DNA from: Xiphophorus maculatus
Lineage: Eukaryota > Chordata > Actinopteri > Cyprinodontiformes > Poeciliidae
Direction: 5' to 3'
Assembly (NCBI RefSeq): GCF_002775205.1
Contig: NC_036459.1
Location: forward strand, 17,158,312 to 17,222,311
Length of the DNA stretch: 64,000 nucleotides
In this document: one piece after another, positions 11,550 through 37,413 of the stretch
How positions within the stretch are numbered: the first letter of the stretch is position 1
How the letters are laid out: each line of letters starts with the position of its first letter
The notes under the pieces: model-generated
Told to the model about the DNA's origin: nothing
Seen by the model: the letters and a program-made list of their open reading frames with translations, nothing else
Databases searched by the model: none
Position numbers and translations under genes: made by a program

Positions 11550-13313
11550 TCCAAATTAGATCAAATTTCTTAAGATTTAAAAAATATATTTAATTCTATC
11601 ATGAGTTAAACCCAGCTGGGCTAACGGGTGAATATGTTAGTTGATTTTATGTTAATTCCTTTGTTTCGATTCATTTTCTTTAAATTGCAAATTCAGGCAA
11701 AGCTAATGTAAATAGGAACCGGCCTCTGGTTTCACTGGAGCAACCAATTTCTGTAAAAAAGATTCTTTAAAGAGGGCATGTAAATCCAGTTGTTGCTTTT
11801 TATGCCTTATGCAAAGTTTTCACTGTAATTTCCTGACGGTGACTAGAAATATACAAAATACAAAAATCACTCTGGAATTCAAACAGAATAGAGCTAAAAG
11901 GTTGAAGATGGACTTGATGTAAATGGGTGGCGTCACTGTGATTTTGGTTGGAACATTTCAAAATAAAAGATAAAACACTATCTGTGGAGGGGCAAAATAC
12001 CCCAAACAGAGCGGAGTGACACAAATCCTAATGAAGAACTGCTTAAGTTGATCTGGCTTCTATTTTACACAAATGACCTTTAATTAAACACAAATCTGGC
12101 CCTGTGGATTAAAACCAAAGGCACATTTTGCGACCATATTCAGTTAACCACCGAGGTGATCAAGTCAAATGAATTTTTGGTTTCACTTCCTTTAGGAAAT
12201 TCAACCTTCTGTTCCCTCTATCAAAATAAAAGCCAGAGACAAGTAAAGCGTTTCTTTTGAAGGTCCCCTGCAGGATTTGGTGCCATTTTCTGCACTTTTG
12301 TGTTTGAGGTGCGGCTTTAAAGTCTGGCTCTGCAGATGTTTGGTGAAAAAAGAAATGAACTCTATGTGTTCTCAAAGATGTGTAATGTTTGTCGAGTTCA
12401 AACAGAACTGTTGCTCATTTACATAAAAAAAAAAAAAAAAACTACACACGTTGCCTTTTATACGAGAACCTAAAGGAGACAGCTCAGGGTTGTTGATGTG
12501 AGGTTCTGTTGAAGCATTATGAGCAGTTACTGTCTTACCTCTTGGTGTCCTTTGTTAGTTGAAAGTTGAATTTCTTGGTACTGGAGGCTAAAGCTAACAG
12601 CTGGAGGAGAGGAGGGCTGTCTGTGTGTGGCAAAGTTCACCAAGTGAATTCAATCCAGATGAAATATTTCACCTCGGCGTAAAGAATTGATGCTCCCAAA
12701 TACGTCAGAGGTCCTTAATAACGCATTCCTCTATGACTTCAGTCATGACATTTATGGTAAGATTTAGTTGACTAATGCTACAGTCAAACTAAAATGGCCT
12801 GAATATGACTAAAATTCACCACTTTTTAGTCAAAATGCTATGGCTAAAGCTCATTTAAAATGGACTTTCAAAAATGAACACTACAATACAATAGCTTTCC
12901 ATTTAAAAAAAAAAACTGTAATATTTTTACTGTTTATTCCGTTTTATATCACATGTTCACTGTCAGCCAAATTGCTGTGTTTCGTGTAGGACGATAATAA
13001 GTGGCGCACCGCATCCAAGACCAAGTATCAGTGTAAATAATAATAACCGGGTTCTTTAAACAGCCAATCAGTGGAAAGACAGATTACATGTTCAGGGCCT
13101 TTTTGAGATTGGAGTTCTTCTAGGCCTTCGTTTTGGCCCCTCTTAGACTAGACATTAGCATTAGCCTCTGAGATCAGCTAATGTTGTCTCACACTAAATG
13201 AAGTTTGTTATCTGTTGTGGGTAAGATATTAACTGCTTCCAACTCTCCAGCAGAACCTTGGACTAAAAATCCCGAGCTGTCCCTTTAAGTGTTAATGAAT
13301 TGACGCTACATTT
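11550..13313. repeat. Tandem duplication, copy 2 (about 1.77 kb)
   Basis: Right copy of the 1.77-kb direct repeat, separated from copy 1 by only ACA (11,547-11,549). Homology begins at TCCAAATTAGATC and ends at GACGCTACATTT, after which the copies diverge (copy 1 continues into ACA and copy 2, copy 2 into GGTGTAAATTT). It lies about 540 bp beyond the hbp1 stop codon on the hbp1-downstream side, so it may fall in or next to the hbp1 3' UTR. TTTATT near 12,942 (AATAAA on the - strand) is one possible hbp1 polyadenylation signal and is duplicated too. Confidence 0.95.
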
Positions 13314-13848
13314 GGTGTAAATTTGTTTAGTAGATGAACATTATGCACTAACGCTGCACTAAACCAAGGCTAAAATAAGCTAACACTAAATACATATCAT
13401 ATAATTGTGTGCAATGAAACATAGTTTAAATACAAATAGTACAGGCAAGAAAATAAATTGCATATATCCTATTTTATGGTGTAGATTTTAGAGAAATTGG
13501 CTACACTGCTTTGGCTAAAATGCTACAGCACCACAACCTCCACCTGGTTCAAGCATAAAGAGAGACGCTGAGATACCCGCAGTCTCTCTGTTTTCATAAG
13601 ACCACATTTTGTGAATTGACGAACGCCACTCAGAGTTCAAACCTGCGGCTCGGGGAGACACCACACCCATCGGTAGGAACGATAACTTCTTTTTTTTAAA
13701 ACATGCTTCGAGGCAAGAGCAGCTGTGAGTGTTTACTTTGTTCTGAGATCGGTGGAAATCTCATAAACACGTAAGCTCAGCGCAGGATGCGGTACTGAAT
13801 CCTTTTTTTTTCTCCGACTGCGTGTGTACTCCCACATGCTTCGTCAGT

Positions 13849-16800
13849 TCAGCTTTGATTTCCTTGACAGCCCTGTTGGGGGGGAAAAAAATACAAATAA
13901 AACCACAAGAGGTGAATCAGACGCAGGTCAAGCCAAGCAGTAGGTGGCGCTGTGAGCATGGGAGTGGCCTTACAGAGTTGGTTCTTTTGCGCTTCCAGCA
14001 ATCGGGGTTGAGCCTCTTCTGCTCGTCGGCGAGCGCCTTGGCCTGCTGGGTGAACATGCGGCGTTCCTCGCTTCGCATTTTCTTCCACTGCTCGCCCAGG
14101 AGGACGCTGATCGCTCTGCGGCACAGACGCACACGCATGACCAACGTGCGGCGCCTATTCAGAGCATCTCTGACTTGGAGCTTTCGCATGTTGCCGCCAC
14201 AAACTTGAATGTATTTTATTAGGACCGGCACAGAGTAGAACGTAGAAGGGAATTTATTTCATTTTGTTTTTCCAAATAAAAATCTGAAAAGTGTAGTGAC
14301 AGACCACCGCAATCACCCCTCGCCCTTTTGTTCTGATACCCCTCAAGGAAATGCAAAGAAACCCAGAAAATACCAGGCTGAGGGTGAAGTCTGCAGGCGT
14401 AAGAATTTTTGTGAGTCTCAATGTTAAAATAAAGTCATGTGGCTCTGCCCACCTGTTATCCTTGCCGGGATACATCTGCGTGTACTCCACTCTGAACTTC
14501 TTGGCGAACAGCATGAAGGCATTCATTGGCCGCTTGCACTTGCTGGGCGAGGCACTGCTGCTAGCTTGCGCTTTAGCTTTAGCTGGCTTTGGATGTTTGG
14601 AGAGGGAATGGCTGGGACTGTGGCTATCTGGAGTGTGTCGGAGTAGAGTAAGCAGTTTCTCATTACATTGTGTGACAGAAATCATTATATTAGCCTGTCT
14701 GAGTTAAGAGCTGGGCCTAATCTGAAAACATTAAGAATTACAAGACCTCGCATTGTGTCTCTGTCGGGAGAAACGGCGCCCCCGCTGGACTGTGAGGCAT
14801 GTCGGCGTCTGGCCATGCTGCTCAGCAGGTAAACAGCGGAGGAGTCCAGAGGAGTGAAGTCATAACTGCAAAAGAAGCACACTTTCAGAAGAAAGTCAAC
14901 GCTAATGCTAGGTCGCAGAATGTTGTTTTACTACTCCTTCCAAAGCCCCTTTAAACTCACAGAAGACGTTCACCCCAAAAGTAGACTGCAATACCCCAAA
15001 ATATAAAAGTCTGCTTTACCTTCTAAATGTGTCAAACACTAGCGAATCATCCGTATGCTTAGCATCCCGGTGTCCAGGAGGCAGGCACATGTCGCCCACT
15101 TCCATTTCATAGCACGGTATCCCATAATGCACCACAGTCAAGCTTGGGTAAAATGAGGACCATCCTGAGAGAAGGGAAAGAGCTTGAATAATGATGTCCT
15201 TGGTAGACACACACTGTTCGTCACCCGCGCTGGTACCTTTGTTTTTGACGTAGAAAGGGTGATCCAGTTGGCACCGGGCCGTGATCGGCGTATGTCCGAA
15301 TACGCCGGGGTCAAAGGTTAGCTGCAAGACGGCCTGACCACAGGACACAGTTTCTTCGTGCTCAACCAGCTGCAGGCCCTCAGAGCCATAACTCTGTACA
15401 AGACAAGATGTTCCATGCATTTTGTGCCTCGTTTCTACTGACAGGTACGGCGTGGGTGAAAAGGTTTGGTACACTAGTTTGTTTGCATTGTAAACGTGGC
15501 TCATACAACCAAACCATACCACACCTGGGCCCACTTCAGTTGTAAATCCATAGGACTAGGTACAGTTAGAGTGGAGCTACTGCCATCACACATGGTCTAT
15601 TGATTGGGGGACTAAAAAGCGCTGATACGAGAACTAGACATAGAAGTGCTTTTACCGATGTTTGTAGTATGACACAATGTCAGGCATGGAGATTTCATCC
15701 TGAATATGCTGGACTATAAAATGGCATTCCATATCTCTCAGTGGAAACGAGGTACTAAATAATGGCTTAATTGTCCGAACTTCTCTCTGCATCTAATTCG
15801 ATGTACTGGCAGAAAAACCTGAAGATAATGGAGTTAATAACAGTTCAGAGAGGTGCCTATGGCAGCTGTTGTACCTTCAGGAATCTTGAGCGCTCCTCAT
15901 CGGCAAGGTGTTCGTCACCAGACCCCATGTCCTCAACGTCCTGCCAGTCCATACATGAGCCTCTGTGAAACCGCAGGCGAGTTCCTGATTGGAGAGGAGC
16001 AAAAACGTTCAACTTGTATCACTTTAGTTCAAGGAAACACAAGTTTGTTTGTGTGCTCACTTGCACTACAACTGTGCACATACAGGAACATCACAGTCAC
16101 TGACACAATCGCAGGAAGGAAAAGGGGAAATCAAATGTAGAATACCTAATTACTTTTTCCTAACTCCAGACATTTTCAGTCCCAACTTCCTTGGGTTAAA
16201 CTTTAAATCCTTTTGAAGATCACGCTCCTCCCCCCCCAGGATTGTTCTGTTCACAGATGTACCTTTTAGAAAGCAGTGCCAGACTGTAGGTGGACAGGAG
16301 AAACTCCAGCCCATGTCCTCATCATCAGACAGGGAGGACCTGGTTGACACGGCAGAGCCACACTCGCTGCTCGTCTGCAAATACAAAACCGCCATCAGGC
16401 ACAATTAGCACCAGTCACAACAAAGAATAAGGATTTCTATTATAAAACATAAGTAAAGCTGGGCTTTACCCTGCTGCGATGTCGCTCCCTGCTGTGAACT
16501 CTAGAGGGCGACGAGCTGATCGGGAGAGTAGGTGGAGGACGGGCGTAGGTGTGTAGATCACTGCTGGTGCTGGGGATGCAGACCGCAGAGGAGCTAAAAA
16601 TGTCCAACCACACAGTCTAAGAACAACAGTGCTTTGATTCACATGATGTAGTTATTGTGTTTTAAAAGATATTCTCCAAAGAATCTACTAAATCTAAAGT
16701 GCCACCCTACATTGGAGGATGTTCCATCTGCTTGAGGTGGATTGAGCTTTAAAAAAAACCAAAAAAACGTTCTACAATAGAATAACAAAAATCAGTAGGT

Positions 16801-19597
16801 CAGTTTCTCAATGTGATCTTTAAGACACTCAATATGTCTGCAGAACTTTCCCAAAACAGTCTCACTGCTTACTCCCACAAACTGGGTCATGAAATATGTT
16901 GCACAGTTCAGGATCAGGCAACACGCAAGAAGATCATGTCATAGAGCCAATCCGTTATTAGACCTGCTGAATTTTAATTTTCCTGCCAAAAGGTGACTGA
17001 AAAATATATTATCTGTGGTTACGGTAAGACATCAGTAGCAAATACTTACATTTTTCCTAAGAAATTATATAAATCTAGCTGATTCAGTTGTTACACTGTT
17101 AAAGTAGGCTAAAACCTTTTCAGGGTTTACGTGCACCCTTAAAAAGTCTTAAATGAATGTCTCTAAAATTAAGGTCTTAAAATGTCTTAAATAAAAAAAC
17201 ATTTTTTTTAAAGTAAGTTGGCCTTAAATATATTAATCGCAGGTCTTAAATTTTGTCATGGCGAGACTATTTCATCTCATATTCCATATAGTTTATTTTT
17301 GTTATTAGACCTTCTCTCCGTCAACAGTTTGTTGCGTGACGACCTCTTCATTGTGTTCTTTAACTCAAGGCAATTGAGGCTACCGCTAACAAGCTGCTAA
17401 TAAACCCTTGCCAGCTAGCTAGTTAGCTTTTTGTTGCATTTATCATTGGTAAGCGTAAATTATTTACCAGCTGACTTGACGACAAATGTCGGTACCATAG
17501 GCTCACTTCTCTTTCCAACCCATACTATGTAAAGTACGGGTTGGCAAACGAGGTAAAACATTTTACATAGTTCTACTACTATGTAAAATGTGACTTTTTT
17601 TGAAAATTTTTCTCATGATACATAGAAGTCTTATATTTGCGTTGGTGAAACCTGCAAAGACCCTGCTTTTGCCGGAACACCATACCAGCTTGTGTTTTAA
17701 ATACCCCATTAAGAGTGCCAAAAACTACTCTATTCACTTTTTTACGGCGTGTATAAATTGCTGCTCACTGTTCAGCTGCATATCATAAAACGTTTTGACA
17801 CTCAGAAAGTGCCATTGATTAAGTGTGGATAACTTATCAAATGCCTATTTTCACATCATTGATTTACCACACAGATTGGAAAAGTTCCACCATTTGGCAT
17901 GAAAGGCTTGCCGTACTTGATGAGAGCAGTGCACAATGCAACTGGCTGTCGTGATAGTGGTTGACTGCCTGAAGAATTAATGATCATAAGCTCTATTAGT
18001 GCTCCCGTTGTGGTTCAGGTGTGTTGCTACTCGTGGAATAAGTTCCTATTTCTGGTGTGGAGCTGAGCGCCGACCTGCTGTGAGGCAGGTCCTGTAGAAG
18101 CGGGCTCTGGGGCCCCGTGGCGATGTGAGCCAGCTGTGTGAGCCAGAGCGTCTCTGGAGGCTGAGGCCGCTCCTGGTGCGACACACCAAGCTCCACCTGG
18201 TAAACGGGCGCCGCCGTTAGTTCCTCCCGAACCTCCTGGAGGTCTGGCAGGTCGTCTGGGAGAGCAAGCCACGCATTTGAATTACACACACACACAAAAA
18301 AAACCCAACAAGAACAACAAAAAAAATAGAAGCAGCTATGTCGCTGTTTATACGTTAGCTACCATATTCCATGAAGCTGTCGCTGGTGGGGATTCCGGGG
18401 GAGGAGAGGAAGTGTTCGTCACAGCGTAGCGGATCATGAGCCTGTTCCCCGTCAGCGCTCATTCTTCCTGAAGGGAACAGTGAAAAGAAAGCTGAGGATT
18501 AGAGCGACTCATGGAACTGAGTATTAATGAGTCTCTTTTTCACTGGTTTCCTTCCAGATGGTCTTCAGCGTTGATGTTTTTAAAAGCAGATTAAAAACGG
18601 ATACTTCCAGCCTGGTTTTTACTTGAAATTTAGTAATTGTATCCAAGTCACCTTTTACTTTACTTTACTTTAGATTTCATCATATAAAAAAACCCAATAA
18701 CTTTGTTTATTCTTCATTTTTTTAATTGATAGTGTTAGTCTAGAATTGTCTTCATTCTAGTTCTAGAATTTTTATTCATATCGCCTTTAAATTTGACAAA
18801 TTTTCCCCCAAATTTTCCTTTTTAACATTTTTTTTGTACCCCTCCAGGGGGTCTTTTGTGGGCTCTACTGTCATATAAGAAAGTAGGCTGGGGCGTGCCG
18901 TGGTGGCGTAGGGGTTAGCGTGACCCGTATTTGGAGGCCTTGAGTCCCCGACGTGGCCGTCGTGGGTTCGACTCCCAGACCCGACGATATTTGCCGCATG
19001 TCTTCCCTCCTCTCCTTCCCCATTCCTGTCAGCCTACTTTCGTAAAAAGGGACACTAGAGCCCACAAAAAGACCCCTGGAGGGGTAAAAAAAAAGAACAA
19101 AAAAAGTAGGCTGACAGGAAAGGGGAAAGGAGAGGGGGGGAAGACATGTGGCAAATATCTTCGGTCCGGGAGTCGAACCTGCGACGGCCACGTCGGGGAC
19201 TCAAGGCCTCCAAGCATGGGTCGCGCTGTCCCTTACGCCACCACGGCACGCCCCCCAAATTTAATTTGCCCAGTTGTGTTATTTAACCAGCTTCTTCAAA
19301 AGAAAGCTTGACTGATATGCAGGAATATTTCTTTGACATTAAATTATTATTTTTTCATTTAATATAATCTGCTATTACTTATTGTGTTGTGTTCAAAATC
19401 AGTTTTTTTAAGTTCATTGTTTGAAATAAAGTACATTTTTGGAAGAATAAATACTGTGCTTTTGACACTGACTCAAAATGCAATAAACAGCTAATTGGTT
19501 AGCTACCTGTGTACTGAGTCTGATGGTCAGCCTGTTGCATGTTGCAATCATGGGAGTCGCTTGATGGAAGAGGTGGATTTTTCACCTCCCAAACCAT
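13849..19597 (-). CDS. hbp1: HMG-box transcription factor 1 (HBP1), complete coding sequence in 12 exons
   Basis: HBP1 is a nuclear sequence-specific HMG-box repressor that links RB and p38 signalling to cell-cycle exit and damps Wnt/TCF targets. Coding exons in transcript order: 19597-19507, 18467-18363, 18255-18075, 16593-16470, 16374-16263, 15984-15875, 15393-15237, 15164-15020, 14865-14747, 14627-14453, 14115-13974, 13872-13849. Phases agree at all 11 junctions and total 1,485 nt (494 residues; human about 514). The start MVWEVK matches the mammalian N-terminus. The AXH domain runs from about residue 195 to 335 (VWHCFLKGT, LDHPFYVKNKGWSSFYPSL). The HMG box is about 412-482 (CKRPMNAFMLFAKK, YTQMYPGKDNR, NPDCWKRKR) and is split by an intron. 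The last exon has only eight codons, ending GCQGNQS. The donors of exons 3 (GTCGGC) and 9 (GTCTTG) are weak, but the phases require them. Confidence 0.95.
17100..17260. repeat. TCTTAAA-rich segment in hbp1 intron 3
   Basis: Contains the motif GTCTTAAA or close variants at least four times (near 17,146, 17,173, 17,183 and 17,241), spaced irregularly. It looks like a degraded interspersed repeat rather than a gene. Nothing else was recognised in this 1.5-kb intron (16,594-18,074). Confidence 0.3.
18838..18890 (-). mobile_element. SINE tail fragment, reversed
   Basis: CCTCCAGGGGGTCTTTTGTG... is the reverse complement of the tail found at the end of the adjacent forward SINE (AGCCCACAAAAAGACCCCTG near 19,057-19,076). 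This gives a third, partial SINE end abutting the forward copy and makes the whole region fold back on itself. It lies in hbp1 intron 1. Confidence 0.55.
18891..19098 (+). mobile_element. tRNA-derived SINE, forward copy
   Basis: A tRNA-like head: GGGCGTGCCGTGGTGGCGTA with an A-box-like GGCGTAGGGGTTAGCG, then the B box GGTTCGACTCC at 18,964-18,974, which fits the RNA polymerase III consensus GGTTCGANTCC. A non-tRNA body and an A-rich end (GGGGTAAAAAAAAAG) follow. It sits in hbp1 intron 1, antisense to that gene. It is not a functional tRNA gene: no cloverleaf with a normal acceptor stem closes. Confidence 0.8.
19100..19256 (-). mobile_element. tRNA-derived SINE, inverted copy
   Basis: Reverse-oriented copy of the SINE at 18,891-19,098, joined tail to tail through short A-runs. 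Read on the - strand it has the same head (GGCGTGCCGTGGTGGCGTAA), the B box GGTTCGACTCC (19,169-19,179) and the GTCTTCC...TGTCAGCCTACTTT body. It differs from the forward copy at many positions, so the pair probably comes from separate insertions and not a recent inverted duplication. Confidence 0.8.
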
Positions 19598-19863
19598 GAT
19601 GTAACTGAAACACAGAGTTTATAACATGTTTATAATGGGTTTGCTTTAATCAACCACATAAAAATATAATGGCATCAGTCTTAGTGTTTATTTACGGTTT
19701 AAGTGACATTAGAGCCACATCAATATACATTTACAACAATATAAATCACCTCAATGTGCACTGATTGTTCACTTTCAGAACAAAATCGAACTTGTTTCAC
19801 TTTTACCTATTATATCACTATTGTCCTGTGACGATGCCTTGTTTATAAACGTTCAGGTCCAGC

Positions 19864-19873
19864 GCGCATGCGC
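19864..19873. promoter_or_regulatory. NRF1-type palindrome GCGCATGCGC
   Basis: A perfect GCGCATGCGC, the core of the NRF1 binding consensus common in vertebrate housekeeping promoters. It is about 265 bp upstream of the hbp1 start codon (- strand), between the first coding exon and the proposed 5' untranslated exon at 20,435, so it could serve an alternative hbp1 promoter. Motif only; no occupancy evidence. Confidence 0.4.
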
Positions 19874-20434
19874 ATTTAAAGTCCATTCATTCAGTACAGA
19901 GAAGGACGGAGAACATACACTTTAAATAACAAGTGGAAACCAATGTAATAAACTCGGATAAAGGTATTTAGACGAGCAGAATGGCGGAATTCTGCCCGTT
20001 GTCAAAAAAACAACAACCAAAAAAACGCCACATATGTCGACGTCTTTACGTTTTGTACAACTTCAAAGGAAAGTACAGTGAAACGTCGATAAAAGAACAA
20101 GAACAAAGGCGTTACATTCGGAACCGAGGCAGACACACTAACTCAGGTCGACAGGGATTTTCGAAAGGTGAAAAAAAAAAAAAAAGACTAGGCCGAGTGA
20201 AATGGCTAAGACGTCCTATTGCGTAAAACGCAGTACAACAAAACAACGTCAACAATGAAAGCTTTACGGGAGCGAGCTGCGAAACCGCATTTACAGCAAA
20301 AAACGAGCGCTGACAGCTTCGTGTTCTTACTCCCGTTCCGAGTTTAGACATGTCTATGTTCGACTCTGTTGCGTCTTCTCAAATTCAGCGATTTAAAAGC
20401 CGTCAAAGACTTCAATGAACTTTTCTCAACTCAC

Positions 20435-20560
20435 CAAAACAGTCGCCTTGTAGGGAGAAGGGGGGGGTCGTTGTAAACATAATGTTCTAGTTATCCAATT
20501 GGTCCTTCATGGTGTCAATCTTTGGTGTTGGCGTTTCTCATTGGCCAGCCAAGTGTGAGC
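20435..20560 (-). promoter_or_regulatory. hbp1: Probable hbp1 5' untranslated exon and promoter
   Basis: The first hbp1 coding exon has an acceptor upstream of the ATG (- strand TGTTTCAG, exon from 19,604), so an untranslated first exon must exist. A strong donor TTTTG|GTGAGT on the - strand (plus ACTCAC at 20,429-20,434) ends a candidate exon at 20,435. CCAAT-type motifs follow upstream (ATCCAATTGG near 20,495, and ATTGG near 20,540). The transcription start itself cannot be placed from sequence. Confidence 0.5.
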
Positions 20561-21339
20561 TTGCGCTCTCTAAAACATATGGGTTGGGTTGGTTTTGATA
20601 AAAGATGGTTAAAGTAAGAATGACTAAACACTTCGCTCTTTTATATATGCTATTTGGTCATATTCGGTGCACCCATTGGCTTTAATACGTTGCCGTAGAG
20701 ACCAGGCCACAAAAACTCCAATGTTCGTGTCAAGAATACAGTTCAGTCTTGTCCTGGAGGGAGGCGAGTTTTTACTGCCCTCTACTGGTCGTAGTTTGGC
20801 ACTATTCAGTGGCAGTGTGCAACATTTACACCATGCATCTTATTTATTCCCAAACTTGTCAGTGATGCACCGAAAATAAACACCAATCCAAAAACAAAGA
20901 TAAAAAATAGAAATATATTTAATATATACAGATATAATACAATATGTTGTAAGGCGGAGAAAAAAAATCTTTAGATGGAAATCTCCAAATTGTTTCAGCT
21001 ATACTTTACGCGGCCACAAGAGGGAGGTAAGTTCACATTTAAAGTACTCAGCATCACGAATATTATCAAGCAGTACAAGACAAGATAATGCCAGGTTAAT
21101 ACCTATTTATTAATATGTAGAAAATGTATTATTATTATTATTATTATTAGCAGTAATTGTATTATTGTTATTGCTTTAAAAGGTGCATTGTTTTAAAGTG
21201 ATAAAATATATTTACCCTCAGTATTATTTTTTTTATTAATGTAATTAGTTAGTTTAATCACTTGAAGAATGAAGTTATAGTCCCAGCTTCTTCAAACGTG
21301 CACGCGCAGTGTGATTCACTTCCTGCACAGCGGTGTTTT

Positions 21340-21577
21340 AGTTTGAAGACAAAGCGGAAGTTGCGGGTTGCTGTTCAGTTTAGAGAAAACTTAGCGGGCG
21401 AGTTTTTTGACAAGTTCTGGTGGACTTGTGGAGGCGCAGCGTTTCCCCACCAGCAGTTCCTGAGCACAAACTCCAGAAAACCCTGATTTTATTCACTGTT
21501 TCCGGAGCTCGTCATTTAGCATAAATGCCGAATTCTTCGTCGACAGCTCCGGGGTTGGTCGCCTTCTGCGTTCCTCG
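21340..21577 (+). promoter_or_regulatory. pik3cg: Probable pik3cg first (5' untranslated) exon and promoter
   Basis: A relatively CpG-rich block ending in a consensus donor (TTCCTCG|GTGAGTCC, exon end 21,577). The only plausible partner is the acceptor CCAAGCTAG just before the pik3cg start codon at 23,160. An ATG at 21,525 opens a short upstream frame running to the donor. If joined to the exon beginning GCAATGG it stays open in a different frame from the kinase and stops at TGA near 23,180, so it would be an upstream ORF overlapping the main start. The transcription start is not determined. Confidence 0.5.
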
Positions 21578-22854
21578 GTGAGTCCTTATTAAAAGCTTTA
21601 TGTTTGTGTGCGTAAAGCCACACGCGCCTCTCTGCTTCCTGCTGTACCGTTACACCACAACCTGCGGCTGTATCTCACTCTTATGGTGGCTGCGTTGTTT
21701 TCTCTCTCTTTGTTTTATCCCTTATTTTTTACCTCTCTGCGCTGTTACTCTTAGCTGCTGTCCACACTTAAAAGTGCGTCGGACCCAAAACAGCTGACAG
21801 AGAGCTGTTCTAGTCCATCCACGCTGTTTGACTTTTGCTTCCTGCTTTTCAAAGCTTCCTCTGCTGATGCAGAAAGAAGCAGAAGGGAAACTCCACCGAC
21901 TTCTTCGCGTTTGTTGTAGCTGGAGCAGTTTTGGGACGAGTCATTCAGGGCTCCACTGAGCGAATTGATTATTTCTGTCAACAATAAAGTCATTACGGAC
22001 AAAACATGTTGCCGAAGTTACGGTTTATTTAAATTCTCTCCAATACAAACCAAGCAGTTGTTTATAGTAACCCTCCCTTTTTTTAATGGAGTAAAAACCT
22101 GAAGAAAACTCACTAAGCTTTCACCATATTTGCATATTACCAGACATGATATTTTTGGCTCATTGTGCATCAAACTAACTATAAAAATGCATTCAAGTTT
22201 CAGATCAAGTACCTGTGAAAACCTCCTAAAATAATTCCCTTTTTTTAACCTGTCTGAATCTCTGACTTAAAGAAAAAATGTGTAAAAAATGCATGCATTC
22301 ATCACTGCATCATTTATCATCACCTTTGTCCCCATTAACAGATTCAAGACAAAAATAAATCCACAAGACATTCTAGTAAAAACTTAAGAGTCGATCTTAG
22401 TGAGAACTTCATCTACGTTACAGTCTGGATGGGATTGAATGGTGTTAGCACAAACAATCGTTTGTTGTTGTTGTTGTTGCACATGTCCCTAAAAGTCCTG
22501 CTCACTGGTTCCAGTCAGCCTTACAATGCATCTAAAGAGGCTTCTGACTGAAGGATGTTGCTATCTGACAGTTTCATGACTGTCATGATAAAACAGCTCA
22601 ACAGAGCGCATTCCACGTTATTATACTCTGGGTGACATCATTAGTTGTTCATAAGCTCCGCTAATCCTCCTCATTTGCTTTTGCCGCTCCTCCTTAAACC
22701 CCGGCCGTGTTTCCAGCGGTTTGAAGGCACCGTAGAGTCCTCCGGCCGCATTCACCAGAATCTTGTTTAACTCACAACATTAGTGGGAGCATGGTGGTGG
22801 AAATATTATGACTGTGGGTTGGCTCGCTGCCTTTTTGATACGAAAACACATATT

Positions 22855-22874
22855 GATGTGTGTGTGTGTGTGTG
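22855..22874. repeat. (GT)n microsatellite in pik3cg intron 1
   Basis: About eight to nine GT units following GATACGAAAACACATATTGA. The rest of the intron (21,578-23,147) holds a short (GTT)n run near 22,463 and no gene-like sequence that I recognise. Confidence 0.8.
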
Positions 22875-23159
22875 AGAGTTGTTTGGAAGGTTCCAGCTGA
22901 CAGAGAGGAGACCCTCGCGTGGGATCGCCTGCAGCGAATGCTAACTTCAACTGCAAAACTCGAAGCTTTGCTCCGACAATTTCTGTCGCCGTGCCTGAAC
23001 AATCATTTTGAGTGTCCGTCGTTGCTCGCTCCAGTCGACCTGCCACTCGGAGTCCAGATTGTGGCCACAGACAGATTGGCTCGTTGCGTCCCGTGGCAAC
23101 AAGGTGTTTGCATGATTACAGGTAATGATTAACAGCGTGCGTTGTGTCCAAGCTAGGCA

Positions 23160-37281
<14,122 letters not shown>

Positions 37282-37407
37282 ACGGCACTTCCTCCTCAGA
37301 CGGCTACAGCTACCCTTCCTTATTGTTTCAGAGCTTTTCCCTTTTTTATATACATATATTTTTTTTTTTTCGTTGAATTAACAAGGTAGATACTAATGTT
37401 GATCGTT

Positions 37408-37413
37408 ATTAAA
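37408..37413 (+). promoter_or_regulatory. pik3cg: Possible pik3cg polyadenylation signal ATTAAA
   Basis: ATTAAA 127 bp after the stop codon, the most common variant of the AATAAA hexamer. It would give a short 3' UTR. No canonical AATAAA lies closer, and later signals are not excluded. Confidence 0.35.

Noticed and set aside
14254..14685. Longer - strand frame beginning upstream of the HMG box exon as the exon start
   Set aside because: Phase with the previous exon requires the acceptor ACTCCAG at 14,628, and the longer frame has no supporting similarity before DSHSPSHS.
15016..15534. A single 172-residue - strand ORF as a gene of its own
   Set aside because: It is two hbp1 exons (15,393-15,237 and 15,164-15,020) with the small intron read through by chance; the intron has valid GTACC...TCTCAG borders.
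18891..18990. Possible tRNA gene (A and B boxes present)
   Set aside because: A SINE body and A-rich tail follow, an inverted copy adjoins it, and no proper acceptor stem or cloverleaf closes; it is a tRNA-derived SINE head.
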